A stretch of 64,000 nucleotides of DNA from Pelagibacterium sp. 26DY04 (GTDB lineage: Bacteria; Pseudomonadota; Alphaproteobacteria; Rhizobiales; Devosiaceae), in contig NZ_CP101731.1 of NCBI RefSeq assembly GCF_031202305.1, forward strand, positions 1,302,001-1,366,000, read 5' to 3'. The notes beneath the pieces were generated by a model that saw nothing but the letters and a program-made list of their open reading frames with translations, did not search any database and was not told where the DNA came from. This document shows positions 31,895-41,390 of the stretch, piece after piece. Each line of letters begins with the position of its first letter. Within the stretch, counting starts at the first letter, position 1. Both the position numbers and the translations under genes were made by a program.

Positions 31895-33091
31895 ATGAAA
31901 ACTGGATTTGTCACGATCGCCGGTGCCGCCCTGTTCTTGGGCCTGAGCCTGCCCGTTGCCGCGCAAGAGGGGGGAGGGGCCGCCGCATGTGTCGAGGCGT
32001 TCGATCCGTCCACCGACTATTTCCCCGAAAAGGTGGAACCGCGCCATTCAGCGTTCTGGTCGATCTCCTACCACAACAACTACAAGCTGCTGACCGTTCC
32101 GAACTCGGAATTCCCCGACGCAGCCGATCTGGCCTACGTGCTGGTGCAGTGTGGCACGCCCGAGCCGGACCTCACGGGGGAACTCGAGGGTGCGCTTGTG
32201 GTCGATATTCCCGTCGACCGAACCATGATTACGCACAATAACGGGCTTGCCATGCTCGACGAGATCGACGCGCTGGGTACCATCGTCGGGGTTTCCAATG
32301 GGATGATCAACTCGGCACAGAGCGACCATTGGTTCGGGAGGGTGCTCGATGCCGCGAACGATCCGCAAAATCTCGGATCGAGCGGCATCGACTTTGAAAC
32401 CGCGCTTGGGTTGGAGGCCGATATCCTGGTCATGGCGGGATATGGTCCCGGCTACAGCGAAGTGGCCGACGCGCGGGATCGGGGCCTGCCGGCGGTCATG
32501 GTGTCGAACCGGATCGAGCCCACCCCGCTCGGGTCATCCGAATGGCTCAAATTCCTCTCAGCTTTTTATAATCTCGAAGGGTACGCCAACGAGCATTTCG
32601 ATGCGATCGAAGAGCGGTACCAGGAGGTGGCGGACAGGGTGGAAAATCAACTGCCTTCGGATTTCAGCGCAGCTTATGCCTGTATCGGCGAGCAGCGCGG
32701 CTGCACCTTCATGTATGCTCACGGGCCACGCTCGCTCAACGGGCAGATCCTGGAGACGCTCGGGGTCAACAATCCCTTTGCCGAAGGCAATGACGCTGGC
32801 AATGGAATGACCTTCGATTTTGAAACCTCGCTCGGCCGGGCCGCCAATGCCGACTTCTTCATCCTCTATTACGAGCAGGCGGTGAACGTCGAGACGATCG
32901 CCACCGACACCCGCTACCAGAGCTTTCCCGCGCTAGCCCAGGGCAACTACCTCACCGGAACCGACGAGAATTATGCCGAGTGCGGCGCAACCAATTATGT
33001 GCATGTCGACCGGCTGATCCGCGACTACGCGATCGGGATCCTTCCGGAGTTGTTTCCCGGCGAAAGCGGCGTTTGCTTCACACGGCCGTAG
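31895..33091 (+). CDS. Periplasmic substrate-binding protein of the FecCD-type importer, copy 2
   Basis: A 398-residue paralogue of the upstream gene with the same plan. It has a signal peptide (cleavage near PVAAQEG), ACVEAFDPSTDYFPEKVEP at the mature start, LVMAGYGPGYSEV, EPTPLGSSEWLKF, SLNGQILETLGVNNPFAEGND and the shared ending VDRLIRDYAIGILPELFPGE. The ATG at 31895 has GAGGAGAAAG upstream. Sequence drift between the copies is moderate, so they may have diverged to bind different corrinoids (inference). It is the last gene of the riboswitch operon; a strong bidirectional terminator follows. Confidence 0.85.
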   Translation: MKTGFVTIAGAALFLGLSLPVAAQEGGGAAACVEAFDPSTDYFPEKVEPRHSAFWSISYHNNYKLLTVPNSEFPDAADLAYVLVQCGTPEPDLTGELEGALVVDIPVDRTMITHNNGLAMLDEIDALGTIVGVSNGMINSAQSDHWFGRVLDAANDPQNLGSSGIDFETALGLEADILVMAGYGPGYSEVADARDRGLPAVMVSNRIEPTPLGSSEWLKFLSAFYNLEGYANEHFDAIEERYQEVADRVENQLPSDFSAAYACIGEQRGCTFMYAHGPRSLNGQILETLGVNNPFAEGNDAGNGMTFDFETSLGRAANADFFILYYEQAVNVETIATDTRYQSFPALAQGNYLTGTDENYAECGATNYVHVDRLIRDYAIGILPELFPGESGVCFTRP

Positions 33092-33092
33092 G

Positions 33093-33122
33093 ATTTCTGC
33101 CGGCGTTTACGCCGGCAGAAAT
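33093..33122. terminator. Bidirectional terminator
   Basis: ATTTCTGCCGGCG (33093-33105) pairs perfectly with CGCCGGCAGAAAT (33110-33122). The A/T ends give U-rich tails in both directions. It lies between the B12-uptake operon and the convergent response-regulator gene. Confidence 0.75.
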
Positions 33123-33200
33123 CTGACACCGATCCGGCTTCCGGAGCGGACCAACCAAATAGCCCCGGGCGAACTCGTTCGACACGGGGTGGGGGTGCCG

Positions 33201-33590
33201 TCATACACCGCCTGCATTGGCTGCCGAATTGGCCGTGATGCAAAGGGTGAGGGCTTGTTGCAGCTCTCGGTCTGAAAAGGGTTTGCTCAGAACGGGATGA
33301 CTGGAAAACGCAGGCGGCAGTGCCGCAACGCCATATCCGGTGCTAAAAAGCATCGGAACACGACGCCGCCTAAGGATCTCGGCCACAGGAAAAACCGGCT
33401 GCCCTGCCACATTGACGTCGAGCACCGCAACGTCGATGTCGGCGGTCTCCGCAATCTCGCAGGCATGTGGAACGCGAGATGAAGACGAGACAATCCTGCA
33501 CCCGAGCTCTGCCAGCGCATCTTCGATCATCATGGCGACGGTGAACTCGTCCTCTACGATCAGCACCTTGACGTCGGTGAATACCGTCAT
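33201..33590 (-). CDS. Single-domain response regulator
   Basis: A 129-residue CheY-like receiver. It has VKVLIVEDEFTVAMMIEDAL with the acidic pair, a phospho-acceptor Asp in ADIDVAVLDVNV, FSTGYG (Thr/Ser) and a KPFSD lysine. There is no output domain. The ATG at 33590 overlaps the kinase stop (ATGA), which argues against the longer frame. It is the cognate partner of the upstream PAS-histidine kinase; such stand-alone receivers act by protein contact or as phosphate sinks. Confidence 0.88.
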   Translation of the reverse strand: MTVFTDVKVLIVEDEFTVAMMIEDALAELGCRIVSSSSRVPHACEIAETADIDVAVLDVNVAGQPVFPVAEILRRRRVPMLFSTGYGVAALPPAFSSHPVLSKPFSDRELQQALTLCITANSAANAGGV

Positions 33591-35773
33591 GCCGGCTCCA
33601 CCCAGATGGGGATCGAGATGGAGCAGAAGACGCCTTCCGGGTAAAAAACCAAATCGAACTCGCCGCGCAGATCGTGTTCTATGCAACCCTCCATAAGCCT
33701 CGTCCCGAAGCCCCGCCGGGTTGGCGGTTTAACGACAGGCCCTCCACGCTCCTGCCATTCGAGGATCAATCTCGAGTGTGAACCTGCTGCGCCTTGCAGG
33801 TGCCAGTTGAGCGTTAGAGACCCGGTTTCAGAGGACAGCGCGCCATATTTGATGGCATTGGTACCGAGTTCGGCAAGCGCCATGGTCAAGCTCAGGGCCT
33901 CGCGAGAGGTGAGCTCAATAGATGGCCCGTTGAGCATCACCCGGCCGGCAGCCTCGCCGGCAAGCGGGGTCAATACGTCCCTGGCGAGCGACTCGAGCGG
34001 CGCATCCTCCCAGTGCCGTCGCGTCAGCAGGTCGTGCGCGCGCGCAAGCGCCAACAGCCGGGCTTCGAACCGAACCAGGAAATCATCGAGATTGTCGGCG
34101 TGCCTGATGGTCTGTGCTGTCAGTGACCGTACGGTAGCGAGGGTGTTCTTGACCCTGTGATTGAGCTCGTCGATTAACGTCTTCTGCCTGCTTTCGGCTT
34201 GCTTGCGTTCGGTAATGTCGACGAGCATGTTGACCGCGCCCACCAGATTGCCCTCTTCGTCGTGCAGGGGCGTGGGATAGGGAATGAAGGGGACACGAGT
34301 TCCATCGGGCCGCTCGGCGACGGCTTCCGCTCCTCGGACCGGCCGGTTCTCCTTGAGCGCGATCGCCATGGGGCACTGATCGTGCGGAAGCGGCGTACCG
34401 TCAGTATTGAACAGGCGCCATGTCACGCACCACATATCGCCCGGCTCGGGCGTGCGCCCGGACATTTCGACGGCCGCCTTGTTGTAGAACGTGATGCGCC
34501 CTTCCGCATCGGTTGTGTACACCGCAGCGGGAAGCGCCTCGAGAAGAACGCGAAGATGCTGCTCGCTGGAGCGTATCTGGTCTTCCATCTGTTTGACGGC
34601 GGTAACGTCCTGAATGACTCGCACGCCATAACGGAACTCTCCGTCCTCGCCCCGCACGGAAGAGCTGTGGATGTCGAGATAGATTGTCCTCCCGTCACCC
34701 CGGGTCGCTCGCTTGCGCAGCACGTAGCTGTCCAGTTCTCCTCGTGTCTGGCGCGCGTAGGACGCGGCATCCCGCTCGCGATCGTCCTTGTGCGTGTAAT
34801 CGTAGAACGACATGGTAAGCAGTTTGTCGCGCGAAAGCCCGAGCATCCGGCAAAGCGCGTCGTTGACCCGGAGAAGGCGTCCTGAAGCGTCCGCTTCGGC
34901 GATTCCGATGGTTGCGGCTTCGTAGGTGGCCGCTAAGCGCTCTTCGCTCTCGCGGCGCCCCACTTCGGCTTCGTGCAGGTTCGTGACGTCGGTTGTAAAG
35001 CAGCGCGTGTTGACGAATTCTCCATCTTCGAGGCGGCTGTTGGAGGTGATGAGAACATGCCTTATCGAGCCGTCCTTGGCGCGAAGGCGGGCCGGATAGC
35101 GGTCAAGCCGCTCACCTCTGCCAAGCCGGCTGAGGATATTGCCTATGACCTCCGCATCCGCGTGGAATTCCGCAATATGCCGCCCGATATATTCTTGGGC
35201 GGTATAGCCTAGGAGCTCGAGTTCGGCCTTGTTGGCCCGCAGAATGATCCCGTCCCGTCCCACTATATGGAGGGCGATCGCGCTGTTCTCGAAAAAATCT
35301 TCGAGATCGGCGTTCTTGTGCCGAAGTTCTTCTTCCATCACCTTTTGGGAAGAAATGTCCTGGAAGCAATTGATCGCGCCCTGGATTTCCCCCTTAGGAC
35401 CTTTCAACGCGCGAATGTTCACCAACACTGTGCGGCGTGATCCGTCCGGCCGCTCGATAACGACTTCTGTATTGTGCGCTTCAGCACCCTCATATACGGC
35501 CTTGGCCATCGGGCAGACGTCGTGTGCCAATGGCGTGCCGTCCGGCAGGAACAGGGCATGCGAACCGCAAAAGCGCTCCCGTTCCACTCCAAGAGCCGGC
35601 GTCCTACCCCAAATCCGGGCTGCGTCGTCATTGTAGCGGACCAGCCAACCTTCGTGGTCGCACAAATAGACGGCACCTGGAATTGCATTGAGCACACTCG
35701 ATGCCGCCGACATGAGCGCCTCGTATTCCGTTGTCCGGCGGGCTTCGATTGGGAATTCTTCTACGTTCGACAA
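33587..35773 (-). CDS. Multi-PAS sensor histidine kinase, HWE/HisKA_2 type
   Basis: A cytoplasmic kinase of about 728 residues with no membrane segment. At least four PAS/PAC units can be seen (repeated pattern such as AVYLCDHEGWLVRYNDDAARIWGR, IILRANKAELELLGY, GRLLRVNDALCRMLGL, AVYTTDAEGRITFYNKAAVEMSGR). The phospho-acceptor helix LIDELNHRVKNTLATVRSL marks the HisKA_2/HWE class, followed by a degenerate HATPase domain with ELGTNAIKYGAL and RGFGTRLM. The start is uncertain: I use a TTG at 35773, but an ATG at 35713 has GAGGCG upstream and the frame is open to 35914 without a ribosome site. Signal unknown; probably redox or light-type small-molecule sensing. Confidence 0.85.
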   Translation of the reverse strand: MSNVEEFPIEARRTTEYEALMSAASSVLNAIPGAVYLCDHEGWLVRYNDDAARIWGRTPALGVERERFCGSHALFLPDGTPLAHDVCPMAKAVYEGAEAHNTEVVIERPDGSRRTVLVNIRALKGPKGEIQGAINCFQDISSQKVMEEELRHKNADLEDFFENSAIALHIVGRDGIILRANKAELELLGYTAQEYIGRHIAEFHADAEVIGNILSRLGRGERLDRYPARLRAKDGSIRHVLITSNSRLEDGEFVNTRCFTTDVTNLHEAEVGRRESEERLAATYEAATIGIAEADASGRLLRVNDALCRMLGLSRDKLLTMSFYDYTHKDDRERDAASYARQTRGELDSYVLRKRATRGDGRTIYLDIHSSSVRGEDGEFRYGVRVIQDVTAVKQMEDQIRSSEQHLRVLLEALPAAVYTTDAEGRITFYNKAAVEMSGRTPEPGDMWCVTWRLFNTDGTPLPHDQCPMAIALKENRPVRGAEAVAERPDGTRVPFIPYPTPLHDEEGNLVGAVNMLVDITERKQAESRQKTLIDELNHRVKNTLATVRSLTAQTIRHADNLDDFLVRFEARLLALARAHDLLTRRHWEDAPLESLARDVLTPLAGEAAGRVMLNGPSIELTSREALSLTMALAELGTNAIKYGALSSETGSLTLNWHLQGAAGSHSRLILEWQERGGPVVKPPTRRGFGTRLMEGCIEHDLRGEFDLVFYPEGVFCSISIPIWVEPA

Positions 35774-35942
35774 AATGCCCCTACGTGACGGTTGTCCTAC
35801 AGCTGGCGGCGGCACCCTGGGATCACCGGGGCTGGAGGGATTGATAACTTTCTTGAACGACTGCCGGCTCGGATGGTTCCGAATAGATCGCTTGTGTAAA
35901 AGAGTGCGAACCATAGGCGGGGCTGGTCGCCAAGAGCGCTGC

Positions 35943-37187
35943 CTAGGGCGATGCAGCCGAGCGAAACCTCCCTGCCGAACCGGCGATCAGGTCCGCGAGA
36001 CGTTGAGCCGTGCCGAGTGCAAGGGTGAACCCCAGCGCGCCATGTCCGACGTTGACCAAAAGATTGTCGACAGGCGTGCTGCCAACAATAGGTTGACCGG
36101 TGGGCGTTGCCGGTCGGAGCCCTGCCCACAGTTCAGCCTTTTGCCAATCCGCCGCCTCCGGGAAATCGCTTATCGCGTCGGCGATCAGCTTATTCGTTCG
36201 GCGAGGATCGATATCGAGATTGTAGCCGACGATGTCGGCCGCTCCGGCAAGACGGAGCGAATTGCCGAGCCGTGCCAGAACGATCTTGCGCGCCGCATCC
36301 GTCACGCTGACTCGAGGCGCGGCCGCTTCGCGCGCGACGGGCACGGACAGGGAATAGCCCTTGATGGGATAGATCGGCAGATCGAGCCCGAGGCGCTGCC
36401 CCAGCGTCCTTGCGCCGGCGCCCGCGGCCAGCACGACCAGATCGGCCGTATACGAACATCGATCGGTCTCGATGGCCTCGATCGCGCGGCCTTTGCGCCG
36501 GAAATCGGTGACAGCGGTTTCGTAGAGGAAGAGCGGCGGGTTGGCGCTTTCCAGCATCAACTGCTCCAGGCGCCGGCACATCAGATACGCATCGGCTGTT
36601 TCGTCATCGGGTGCGAAGACGCCTCCCACAAGTCGATCCGCAATCGAAGCGAGGGCAGGCTCGAGTTCGAGACATTCATCGCGGTCCAGTACCCGCTTTT
36701 CCGTGCCGCTGGCCATTTGGCGATCCGCCAGTTTCCGCGCCGACGCGTAGCTCTTTTCAGAACTGTAAACCACCAGCTTGCCGCTGGCTGTCCAGTGAAG
36801 CTGCCCTGCCATCAACTCGGGAGAGCCGTGCAGCACCCGACGGCTCAATGCGGCCAACTCGCCCAGCCTATCGACGGTTTCGAACGCTTGCCGCTTAGTG
36901 CACGCAGCAAGAAATTGCAGCAACCAGCGATATTGAAACGGATCAAACCCTGGCCGGAACTGCACCGGCGAGCCACGATCGGTGAGGAAGCGCGGCAACT
37001 GGGCCCATACCGAGGGGTCGGCCAGTGGGGCGACGTACGAATAGCTTAGCTGTGCGCCATTGGCATAGCTTGTACCGAGTCCCGGGCCCGAATCGCGGTC
37101 AATTACAGTGACGTGGTGGCCATCCCGCTGGAGGCGCCATGCCGTGGCAAGACCCACCACGCCCGCGCCGATGATAATGATCTTCAT
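35943..37187 (-). CDS. dadA: D-amino-acid dehydrogenase, DadA-type flavoprotein
   Basis: A 414-residue FAD-dependent oxidoreductase. The start MKIIIIGAGVVGLATAWRLQRDGHHVTVIDR is the dinucleotide-binding fold with GxGxxG. GTSYANGAQLSYSYVAPLADP is the DadA-specific segment, then VVLAAGAGARTL and GLRPATPTGQPIVG near the end, with HGALGFTLALG closing the FAD site. The enzyme oxidises D-amino acids to 2-oxo acids at the membrane, passing electrons to quinone. It is divergent from the TAXI-TRAP transporter genes, which could import its substrate (inference). Confidence 0.9.
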   Translation of the reverse strand: MKIIIIGAGVVGLATAWRLQRDGHHVTVIDRDSGPGLGTSYANGAQLSYSYVAPLADPSVWAQLPRFLTDRGSPVQFRPGFDPFQYRWLLQFLAACTKRQAFETVDRLGELAALSRRVLHGSPELMAGQLHWTASGKLVVYSSEKSYASARKLADRQMASGTEKRVLDRDECLELEPALASIADRLVGGVFAPDDETADAYLMCRRLEQLMLESANPPLFLYETAVTDFRRKGRAIEAIETDRCSYTADLVVLAAGAGARTLGQRLGLDLPIYPIKGYSLSVPVAREAAAPRVSVTDAARKIVLARLGNSLRLAGAADIVGYNLDIDPRRTNKLIADAISDFPEAADWQKAELWAGLRPATPTGQPIVGSTPVDNLLVNVGHGALGFTLALGTAQRLADLIAGSAGRFRSAASP

Positions 37188-37365
37188 CTCGATGACCTCG
37201 TTTTACATGGCTCTTTGGCCGCCGGTGGACAAAGCCGACGATCGTCCGGTTCCCGAACTTGCTCTTGAGCGCATTCTTGTCCTTAATACCGATCCTTAGG
37301 GTGCCGGACGTGCCGCGGCAATGGCGGCCGATCACAAGGCGCTCCAGAACAAGGAAGGAAACGCA

Positions 37366-38328
37366 ATGAATCGAAAGCTTCTCGGCCTCATGACCGCCAC
37401 GGTTCTGGCGGGTGCGGGCGCTGCCCAGGCTCAGGATCAATTCGTCACGATCGGAACCGGGGGCGTTACCGGCGTCTATTATCCGGTGGGCGGCGCGATC
37501 TGCCGGCTCATGAACGAAACGCGCGCCGAACATGGTTTCCGCTGTTCGGTCGAATCCACGGCCGCCTCGGTCTATAACCTCAACGCCATCGGCACGGGAG
37601 AACTGACGTTCGGCGTGTCGCAGACCGATGTGCTTTCTTATGCCGTCAACGGCGAGCAGGATTTTGCCGGTGCCGGTCCCCAGGAAAATCTGCGCGCAGT
37701 CTTTTCCCTGCATCCGGAACCTTTCACCCTGGTAGCGCGCCCCGACGCTGGCATCGAGAGCTTCACCGATCTCGCCGGCAAGCGGGTCAACGTCGGTGCA
37801 CCCGGCTCGGGTACGCAGACTTCGATCGATATCATCCTCGAAGCGATGGATATGAGCCGCGAGGATTTCGCGCTGGTCTCGGAACTGCGGCCTGACGAAC
37901 ACGGTCCCGCCCTGTGCGATAACCAGATTGACGCCTTCTTTTATGCAGTGGGCCACCCCTCGGCGAACATCGCCGATCCGACGACCACCTGTGAGGCCCA
38001 AATCGTGCCGATAAGCGGGGAGGCCATCGACGGTATTATCGAGGATCGGCCCTTCTATGCCAAGGCGACCATTCCGGGTGGCACCTATGCCAACAACGAC
38101 GAGGATGTCGAAACATTCGGCGTGCTGGCCGCACTTGCGGTGAGCGCCGATACGCCCGATGAGGCGGTATACGCCCTGGTCAGTTCGGTGTTCGAGAACT
38201 TCGACGCCTTCAAGGCGCTGCATCCTGCCCTGGCCAATCTGGAGCCCGAAAACATGATCGTCGACGGTCTCGAAGCTCCGCTGCATCCGGGCGCGGAGCA
38301 GTATTACCAGGAACAGGGCTGGTTGTAG
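37366..38328 (+). CDS. TAXI-family TRAP transporter solute-binding protein
   Basis: A 320-residue periplasmic protein. The ATG at 37366 has AAGGAAGGA upstream and opens a signal peptide (cleavage near AQAQDQ). FVTIGTGGVTGVYYPVGGAICRLMN is the TAXI family signature; RVNVGAPGSGTQTSIDIILEA and QIDAFFYAVGHPSANI follow the same fold. TAXI proteins capture small acids, often glutamate or 2-oxoglutarate-like ligands, for a sodium-driven TRAP permease. The permease gene follows 70 bp later. Confidence 0.93.
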   Translation: MNRKLLGLMTATVLAGAGAAQAQDQFVTIGTGGVTGVYYPVGGAICRLMNETRAEHGFRCSVESTAASVYNLNAIGTGELTFGVSQTDVLSYAVNGEQDFAGAGPQENLRAVFSLHPEPFTLVARPDAGIESFTDLAGKRVNVGAPGSGTQTSIDIILEAMDMSREDFALVSELRPDEHGPALCDNQIDAFFYAVGHPSANIADPTTTCEAQIVPISGEAIDGIIEDRPFYAKATIPGGTYANNDEDVETFGVLAALAVSADTPDEAVYALVSSVFENFDAFKALHPALANLEPENMIVDGLEAPLHPGAEQYYQEQGWL

Positions 38329-38398
38329 TCCGACCCGACTTCGGTGGCCCGCTCTTGCCGGGCCATCCCACTGTCCTCCACCTGCGAACAGGCTTTTC

Positions 38399-41032
38399 AT
38401 GACCAGTGACAGCACCGCCCGGCCGGAAGAAGACCGGGGCGATCTTTCGGCCGCCACTCAATTGGTGGCCGAGGCCGATTTGGGCGGGCGCAAGCCGGAC
38501 GGCCGCTTTGCCCGCTGGCTGCTCGTGCTCGTCCCCCTGGCGTGGAGCCTGTTTCAGCTCTGGTATGCTTCGCCGCTCCCCTATTCGTTCGGCTTCGGCG
38601 TCTTCAACGCCAGCGAGGCCCGGGCCATTCATCTCGCCTTCGCGCTGGTTCTGGTATTTTCTGCCTACCCTGCCTTCAAATCATCGCCACGCCATACGAT
38701 CCCGATCCAGGACTGGATATTGGCGCTTCTTGGTGCCGCGTGCGCCCTCTACCTCTTTGTGTTTCAGGACGCCTTGGCGGCACGGCCAGGCCTACCGACC
38801 ACTTTGGACGTGGCGGTGGGCGTCGCCGGCGTGGTCGTGCTGCTCGAGGCTGCGCGGCGTTCGCTCGGACTGGCGCTGCCGATCGTGGCCATGGTCTTTC
38901 TGGCCTATGCCTTTTTCGGGCCCTATATGCCCGACCTTTTCGCCCATCGGGGCGCCTCGATACCCCGCGCGGCCACGCAATACTGGCTGACGACTGAAGG
39001 CGTTTTCGGCGTCGCCCTGGGCGTTTCGACCTCGTTCGTGTTCCTTTTCGTGCTGTTCGGCTCGCTTTTGGAAAAAGCCGGCGCCGGCAACTATTTCATC
39101 AAGGTCGCCTTCGCGCTGCTGGGGCACTTCCGCGGCGGTCCGGCCAAGGCCGCGGTGCTGGGCTCGGGCGCAACCGGGCTGATTTCCGGGTCATCGGTGG
39201 CCAATGTCGTAACCACCGGGACATTCACCATTCCGCTTATGAAGCGGGTCGGCTACCCGCCTGTGAAAGCCGGCGCCATTGAGGTTTCGGCATCGGTCAA
39301 TGGCCAGATCATGCCACCGGTCATGGGTGCGGCTGCGTTCCTGATTGCCGAATATGTCGGCATCTCCTACAGCCAGGTGGTGCAGCATGCCATCGTGCCG
39401 GCCCTTTTGACCTATCTCTCCCTGTTCTACGTGGTCGACATCGAGGCCCGGAAGGCTAGTCTCAAAGGCCTCCCACGCGAATCTCACCGCTCGCCCCTGA
39501 TGAGCGCGGCCCTGTTCGGCATGACCGCGGCGGGTTTTGTGATCTTCTGCTGGCTCGTGGGCGTTGGGCTGGGCTGGACCCGTGACGTTTTCGGTCCCGC
39601 ATCCACATGGGCGGCGGGTTTGGGAGCCCTCGGCATTTATGTCGGTTCGGTAGCAATCCGCTCGCGGTTTCCCGATTTAGAACTCGACGATCCCAACGAC
39701 TCCAACGTCGTGCTGCCCGACACGGCCAAAGTCGCTCCGACGGGTATCCACTATCTGATGCCGGTGTTCATCCTCGTCTGGTGCCTAATGGTAGAGGAAT
39801 TGTCTCCGGGCCTCTCGGCCTTCTACGGCACGATGGCCCTCATCTTCTTGGTCGTCACCCAAAAGCCGCTGATCGCACTGTTCCGTGGCGCCGGAGACGT
39901 GGTGACACGGTTCCGCGAGGGGTTCGACGACCTCTTTGATGGGCTCGTCACGGGCGCGCGCAACATGATCGGCATTGCCATCGCCACCGCGGCTGCCGGC
40001 ATCATCGTCGGCACGGTGTCGCTCACAGGGGTGGGGCTCGTGCTGACCGAGATCGTCATCGCCATTTCGGCCGGCAACCTGATCGTGATGCTGCTGCTGA
40101 CCGCACTGATCTGCATGATCCTGGGCCTGGGCATGCCCACCACGGCCAACTATGTCGTTGTCGCGACGCTGATCGCGCCGGTGATCGTCGACGTGGCCAC
40201 GTTGAACGGGGTGGCGGTGGCGCTTGTCGCGGTGCATCTCTATGTCTTCTATTTCGGGCTCATGGCAGACGTGACTCCGCCTGTGGGGCTAGCCTCCTTC
40301 GCTGCCTCGGCGATCAGCCGCGCCGACCCGGTGCGCACCGGCGTGCAGGCTTTCCGCTACGAAATGCGCACGGCCATCCTGCCGCTCCTGTTCATCTTCA
40401 ATCACCAATTGCTGCTGATCGGGATCGACAACTGGTTCCAACTGGCCATGGTGGTCCTGGCCGCGCTGCTGGGGATGCTGATGTTCGTCTCCGTGACCCA
40501 GCAGATCTTCATCACGCGCTCGCGCATCTGGGAATCGGCCATCCTGCTCGTTGCGGCGGCCATGCTGTTCCAGCCGGGCTGGTTCATGGACAGGATCGTC
40601 CCCGAATACATGCCCGTGGACGGCAGCCGGGTGCTCGAGCTTGCCGAGCAGGTGCCCGAGGACGAGTTCCTGCGGATCGAGGTGGTTGGGGTGGATATCA
40701 TTACCGGTGCCGAAGAAACCCGCGTCATGCGGCTGCCGATGGGCGAACCCGGTTCGGGGGCCGAGCGGCTGGCCGCGGTCGGCATACAGATCGCCCCTGT
40801 CGGCGACAGCGTGCAGGTGCTGGGAGCCGCGTTCGGAAGCCAGGCCGAAAGTCTCGGCATCGAGGTAGGCCAGACGATCAGCCGCGTTTTCGTGAGGGAT
40901 CCCAACAGTCCGGCGAACGAGCTGACCTATATTCCGGCGCTCCTGCTGATCGGGATAGTGGGTGCCCTGCAATGGCGCCGCCGCGATTGGGACCAGCCGG
41001 GGATGCCTAAACACCGGACGCAGATGGCCTGA
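38399..41032 (+). CDS. TRAP transporter fused permease (DctQ-DctM fusion)
   Basis: An 877-residue membrane protein typical of TAXI-TRAP systems. The small 4-helix DctQ part occupies about residues 45-200. The large DctM part of about 12 helices follows, with GSGATGLISGSSVANVVTTGTFTIPLMKRVGYPP and the second substrate/ion motif LGMPTTANYVVVATLIAPV. About 120 extra residues at the C-terminus (EYMPVDGSRVLELAEQ... EVGQTISRVFV) form a soluble PDZ-like or DUF3394-type tail before a last membrane helix. It works with the 37366 binding protein in Na+-driven uptake. Confidence 0.93.
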   Translation: MTSDSTARPEEDRGDLSAATQLVAEADLGGRKPDGRFARWLLVLVPLAWSLFQLWYASPLPYSFGFGVFNASEARAIHLAFALVLVFSAYPAFKSSPRHTIPIQDWILALLGAACALYLFVFQDALAARPGLPTTLDVAVGVAGVVVLLEAARRSLGLALPIVAMVFLAYAFFGPYMPDLFAHRGASIPRAATQYWLTTEGVFGVALGVSTSFVFLFVLFGSLLEKAGAGNYFIKVAFALLGHFRGGPAKAAVLGSGATGLISGSSVANVVTTGTFTIPLMKRVGYPPVKAGAIEVSASVNGQIMPPVMGAAAFLIAEYVGISYSQVVQHAIVPALLTYLSLFYVVDIEARKASLKGLPRESHRSPLMSAALFGMTAAGFVIFCWLVGVGLGWTRDVFGPASTWAAGLGALGIYVGSVAIRSRFPDLELDDPNDSNVVLPDTAKVAPTGIHYLMPVFILVWCLMVEELSPGLSAFYGTMALIFLVVTQKPLIALFRGAGDVVTRFREGFDDLFDGLVTGARNMIGIAIATAAAGIIVGTVSLTGVGLVLTEIVIAISAGNLIVMLLLTALICMILGLGMPTTANYVVVATLIAPVIVDVATLNGVAVALVAVHLYVFYFGLMADVTPPVGLASFAASAISRADPVRTGVQAFRYEMRTAILPLLFIFNHQLLLIGIDNWFQLAMVVLAALLGMLMFVSVTQQIFITRSRIWESAILLVAAAMLFQPGWFMDRIVPEYMPVDGSRVLELAEQVPEDEFLRIEVVGVDIITGAEETRVMRLPMGEPGSGAERLAAVGIQIAPVGDSVQVLGAAFGSQAESLGIEVGQTISRVFVRDPNSPANELTYIPALLLIGIVGALQWRRRDWDQPGMPKHRTQMA

Positions 41033-41273
41033 ATTGTCAATGACCGCGACGCCGCCTCTCAGCGAGATTGGCCGGTCGGCGGCCATCTCCGCTACATCCT
41101 AAAGGTTATCGCACGGTCGTATGTAGTTGCGGGACCGATACTCCAAATAGGCGCATGAGTTCCAACGCGATGGTTCAGGGCATGACACCGCGCCTGCCGC
41201 TGCGCGCTAACCAAAGGGTCAATGGACCCTGCTGCCGCGATCCGGCAAGTCGCTATTTAAGGCAAAAAGTGGT

Positions 41274-41347
41274 TGGCTGGGGAACCTGGATTCGAACCAG
41301 GACTAACGGAGTCAGAGTCCGTGGGTCTACCGTTAACCTATTCCCCA
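41274..41347 (-). tRNA. tRNA-Gln(CTG)
   Basis: Read on the minus strand, the acceptor stem TGGGGAA/TTCCCCA, the T-loop GGTTCGAATCC and an anticodon loop CTCTGAC with anticodon CTG form a full cloverleaf. GCCA follows, so CCA is encoded. The 5' end (41347) faces the integrase gene 44 bp away. It is a likely landmark for phage insertion, but the prophage lies on its 5' side, unlike the usual 3'-end arrangement. Confidence 0.93.
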
Positions 41348-41390
41348 AAAGCCTTTTGTTTCAGTGCCTTACCCGAGCGGTAGTTTGTGG

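Noticed and set aside
33587..33686. Longer N-terminus for the response regulator
   Set aside because: The extra residues are Arg-rich and lie inside the kinase gene. The ATG at 33590 overlaps the kinase stop and starts directly at the receiver domain.
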